Shown here: positions 31,777 through 33,587 of the stretch, in pieces
Position numbering within the stretch: the first letter of the stretch is position 1
Layout of the letters: the number at the start of each line of letters is the position of its first letter
Origin: Desulfobacterales bacterium
GTDB lineage: Bacteria; Desulfobacterota; Desulfobacteria; Desulfobacterales; Desulfosalsimonadaceae
Length of the DNA stretch: 33,587 nucleotides
Assembly: GCA_018399235.1 (NCBI GenBank)
Contig: JAGYOX010000023.1
Span: 1-33,587 of the forward strand
Reading direction: 5' to 3'
Notes under the pieces: generated by a model
Told to the model about the DNA's origin: nothing
What the model saw: the letters and a program-made list of their open reading frames with translations, nothing else
Databases searched by the model: none
Program-made: the position numbers and the translations under genes

Positions 31777-31899
31777 TCATATCTTTCGTTTAACAATTCT
31801 ATAAACATTATCGCTTACCACCTGCCGCTTCTCTTTAATCCGGTTCAGATATTTCTTAACAGATCCCGACTTCGCCAATACTAAATCAACATCAACCAT
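31777..31899 (-). pseudogene. hepT (DUF86) N-terminal fragment (module 2)
   Basis: A 40-codon frame beginning MVDVDLVLAKSGSVKKYLNR and containing SDNVYRIV. These are typical N-terminal segments of HepT/DUF86 HEPN toxins, which are normally around 130-150 residues. It starts 3 bases after the MNT gene stop, as expected for a paired toxin. The frame ends after VKRKI, and no continuation is visible in other frames before the dehydratase gene, so the catalytic R-x4-H-x-Y half is missing. Confidence 0.6.
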
Positions 31900-31902
31900 T
31901 AT

Positions 31903-32310
31903 TTACCCCATCACGTGGCGAACAAACCCGGCTTTAATTTTTTCCTGATAATATGCAAATTCGGCAATCATCGAATACATATACATCTTATAAAATGAAA
32001 GCTGCTTTTCATCTTTCACATGAATGCATCTCCCCTTGCCAAGGATCTGCTTAGCCAAAAGCTCACCCGCATTGTTCATAATCACCGGGTGAATATCCTT
32101 TCTAATGACCCGCGGCAGTTCTTTTAAATATGTGTCTATGTATTCGGAAAACCGCTGCGCCGCCGTTGGACAAAAAAGTATGCCGATATCCACATCGCTT
32201 GCGGGTTTTTGAGAATTGACCGCATATGAACCAAAAAGATATACAGCAGCAACCTCGGGACGATTTTTGAAATACGCCGATAGATTTTGCTTTAATTGAT
32301 CGATTCTCAT
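31903..32310 (-). CDS. MNT-type nucleotidyltransferase antitoxin (module 2)
   Basis: 135 residues from ATG 32310. I preferred it to the ATG 12 bases upstream because GAGGGAG sits just before it. The nucleotidyltransferase site YLFGSYAVNSQKPASDVDIG gives the G-S-x9-D-x-D pattern. The C-terminal half is longer than in modules 1 and 3, with hydrophobic helices that resemble the MntA subtype paired with HepT. Its partner at 31777-31899 is truncated, so it may be an orphan antitoxin. Confidence 0.82.
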   Translation of the reverse strand: MRIDQLKQNLSAYFKNRPEVAAVYLFGSYAVNSQKPASDVDIGILFCPTAAQRFSEYIDTYLKELPRVIRKDIHPVIMNNAGELLAKQILGKGRCIHVKDEKQLSFYKMYMYSMIAEFAYYQEKIKAGFVRHVMG

Positions 32311-32324
32311 AAACTCCCTCATTT

Positions 32325-32348
32325 GGAAGGCTGAAGCCTTACCCTACA
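32325..32348 (-). repeat. Dispersed TGTAG palindromic repeat, copy 5
   Basis: GGAAGGCTGAAGCCTTACCC then TACA matches the core and end of the family in minus orientation, with one change in the right arm (TACC for TCC). It lies 3 bases upstream of the longer possible start of module 2. Confidence 0.65.
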
Positions 32349-32362
32349 TAGCTCCAGACACC

Positions 32363-32397
32363 AAACTGTGAACTGTGAACCGTGAACTTTGAACCAT
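32363..32397. repeat. GTGAACC-type heptamer array
   Basis: Words AAACTGT, GAACTGT, GAACCGT, GAACTTT and GAACC lie between the module 2 MNT gene and the stop codon of the HEPN gene of module 3. The last codons of that HEPN gene (LEL, stop) appear to lie in sequence of the same type, so the array may have set the present C-terminus. Confidence 0.75.
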
Positions 32398-32401
32398 TAA
32401 T

Positions 32402-32824
32402 TCACAATTCAAGGTTTGACGCCACACCAAAAAGTTTTTCGTCAAGTTTACAAAAAAGACTGTAATAGGTTTCTTTTACGCTCTGGCATATTTCTTCAGC
32501 AACTTCTTCGTTATATGTATGGGAGGTCATATTCCTGCTTTGAAGCATGTCCATCCACTTTTCGCCGTCCTCAATTAAGCCCTGAGTAAAAGCTATGCGA
32601 ATTGCATCTCTCGGGCCGTAAATGTCTTTCTGTCCCCTATATGTCAGGAAGTCCTTAATCGTATTCCAAGCAAGTTCAAAAGTGTATTCAAATGCCTTCA
32701 CCAGTCCCTGCTTTTCGAGTTCAGACAAGTCATCCTTGTTGATAAATTTCTGCAGCTGCCCCAGCGCTTTACGAAAATTCTTAAAACGCTGTTGCCATCG
32801 AATATCTTGATTTTTAGATACCAT
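32402..32824 (-). CDS. HI0074-type HEPN toxin (module 3, intact)
   Basis: 140 residues from ATG 32824. A GTG nine bases upstream is an alternative. It is a helical HEPN protein with FELAWNTIKDFLTYRG, then YGPRDAIRIAF, and the motif RNMTSHTY: R97-x4-H102-x-Y104. This is the catalytic RNase motif with the tyrosine that MntA-type partners modify with AMP. Of the three HEPN genes in the window only this one keeps the motif. The length is usual for the family. It follows its MNT partner by about a dozen bases and is probably an active toxin-antitoxin pair. Confidence 0.87.
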   Translation of the reverse strand: MVSKNQDIRWQQRFKNFRKALGQLQKFINKDDLSELEKQGLVKAFEYTFELAWNTIKDFLTYRGQKDIYGPRDAIRIAFTQGLIEDGEKWMDMLQSRNMTSHTYNEEVAEEICQSVKETYYSLFCKLDEKLFGVASNLEL

Positions 32825-32845
32825 TAAGACCACATTTCCCTAATA

Positions 32846-33160
32846 TTAAAAATCTGAATTTTTCTCGTAAAAAATTTCGCCGACCCTTTCAATATGGTCA
32901 ACCAGGTCAGGGTTTTGAATCTGATCATAGACCGAAATATCAAAGGCATAGGGCAACAACAACTCATCAATATCATAACGAATTTTATTAACGACGGAAA
33001 GGCTTAATCCCTCCCCCTGCAAAGTTAGATCAATATCCGAGCCTTGTTTAAAATTCCCCTTTGCCCGGGAGCCGTATATGATCGCCTTTTCTACTTGCGG
33101 ATATTTTGCAAAAACGCCGTTAATCCGCCTTACAATTTCATCCTTAAGCCCAAATTTCAT
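32846..33160 (-). CDS. MNT-type nucleotidyltransferase antitoxin (module 3)
   Basis: 104 residues. The start MKFGLKDEIVRRI at 33160 is supported by AAGGGAAAC upstream. A reading to 33271 only adds translated repeat. The catalytic segment IIYGSRAKGNFKQGSDIDLT has G-S-x9-D-x-D. The C-terminal SVVNKIRYDIDELLLPYAFD matches the small MNT partners of HI0074-type HEPN proteins. It should AMPylate and neutralise the HEPN toxin encoded immediately downstream. Confidence 0.87.
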   Translation of the reverse strand: MKFGLKDEIVRRINGVFAKYPQVEKAIIYGSRAKGNFKQGSDIDLTLQGEGLSLSVVNKIRYDIDELLLPYAFDISVYDQIQNPDLVDHIERVGEIFYEKNSDF

Positions 33161-33545
33161 GTTTCCCTTTGCTATTGTCAGAACCACAATCCAAGCACAT
33201 CCCAAATTCCAAGCACCAATTTTCAACACAAAACCCCTCCACCCGCTGCCCTTGTTTGAGATTTTGGTCATTGAGATTTGCTGCTTGTTTGTTATTTGAG
33301 ATTTGTTATTTGGTGCTTGTTTGTAGTTTGGTGCTTGTTTGTAGTTTGTTATTTGTAATTTGTGATTTGTATTTATTTTTGGTGCTTGTTTGTTATTTGA
33401 GATTTGTTATTTGGTGCTTGTTTGTAGTTTGGTGCTTGTTTGTAGTTTGTTATTTGTAATTTGTGATTTGTTATTTGGGATTTGGTGTTTCGGCCGAACC
33501 GTGAACTTTTTTATTCACAATTCAAGATTCGATCTCTATGCAAAA
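33161..33545. other. Repeat-filled intergenic region at right edge
   Basis: No gene is visible here. After a short stretch that should contain the module 3 promoter, the region is filled by the word array at 33282-33490. A short GTGAACC-type piece follows (about 33495-33505). The 14 bases ATTCACAATTCAAG (33513-33526) recur at 32400-32413. Confidence 0.6.
33282..33490 (+). repeat. ATTTG-word array with a 101-bp duplicated unit
   Basis: Seven-base words (TTATTTG, AGATTTG, GTGCTTG, TTTGTAG, GTAATTT, GTGATTT) follow one another. A unit starting TGCTTGTTTGTTATTTGAGA at 33282 returns at 33383, 101 bases later, and the two copies are identical over about 88 bases. The exactness indicates a recent duplication. 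The vocabulary is that of 25972-26177 in the opposite orientation. Confidence 0.88.
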
Positions 33546-33587
33546 TCAACGGCTGTATACGTCACGTCGGTGACCAATTGTGAGAAT
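33546..33587 (-). CDS. C-terminal end of a RelE/ParE-type toxin (partial)
   Basis: Thirteen codons at the window edge read ILTIGHRRDVYSR and then a stop. The GHRRDVY segment is the characteristic C-terminal strand of RelE-family mRNA interferases. The rest of the gene lies beyond the window, so this rests on a short match. If right, it adds a further toxin-antitoxin gene to an already TA-rich region. Confidence 0.5.
   Translation of the reverse strand: MLTIGHRRDVYSR

Noticed and set aside
33161-33271. N-terminal extension of the module 3 MNT protein
   Set aside because: The added segment is outside the MNT fold. ATG 33160 has a good ribosome binding site.
33282-33490. CRISPR-like or phage-type direct repeat
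   Set aside because: The 101-base unit is made of the same 7-base words and is duplicated only twice. No spacer structure or phage gene is present.

Overview
The window reads as chromosomal DNA of an anaerobic Gram-negative bacterium, most likely a sulfate reducer of the Desulfobacterota (Desulfobacterales-like). I infer this from gene content: a six-gene Na+-NQR operon, a cytoplasmic molybdopterin oxidoreductase, RND efflux, DUF99 and PPC proteins, and many interspersed palindromic repeats. No rRNA, tRNA, phage or CRISPR locus was seen. No homology search could be run, so family calls rest on recognisable motifs.

Layout. (1) 1-385 is a gene-poor edge with hairpins and repeats. (2) 386-7333 is all on the plus strand: DUF99, a PPC-domain protein, an ABC-2 exporter (ATPase and permease), then the moxR / DUF58 / transglutaminase trio. 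(3) 7379-8055 is a vapBC-type toxin-antitoxin pair with its own promoter and a palindromic operator candidate. (4) 8104-22819 is all on the minus strand. In transcription order it holds a zinc-ribbon methyltransferase and a molybdopterin oxidoreductase, then a universal stress protein behind a CRP/FNR-type site, an RND adaptor and pump, nqrABCDEF, and a CBS-domain protein. (5) 22820-33587 is a lower-GC, repeat-rich accessory region. It holds three MNT/HEPN toxin-antitoxin modules (two broken), a secreted PQQ-propeller protein, a glycosyltransferase, an ankyrin lipoprotein, a UDP-sulfoquinovose synthase, a WbpM/CapD-like sugar dehydratase, and the end of a RelE-like gene at the right edge.

How the genes work together. 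The NQR operon would couple NADH oxidation to Na+ export. Its NqrA is unusual because it keeps two complete RnfC-like 4Fe-4S motifs. The sugar-nucleotide genes at 26.5-31.8 kb suggest a surface glycan or glycolipid. The UDP-sulfoquinovose synthase would use UDP-glucose and sulfite, and sulfite is plentiful in a sulfate reducer.

The most distinctive feature is the intergenic DNA. Nearly every gap from 22.8 kb to the right edge, and several gaps elsewhere, holds tandem repeats with a 7-base period. The words differ from place to place (TTTAAGG, GGTATTA, ACCCTAT, GTGAACC, a polymorphic ATTTGTN-like set). They are often combined with an 18-bp palindrome, GGAAGGCTTCAGCCTTCC, flanked by TGTAG/CTACA. 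One full-length palindromic element supplies the stop codon of a truncated HEPN gene, so the elements appear to have been mobile or to have driven rearrangement.
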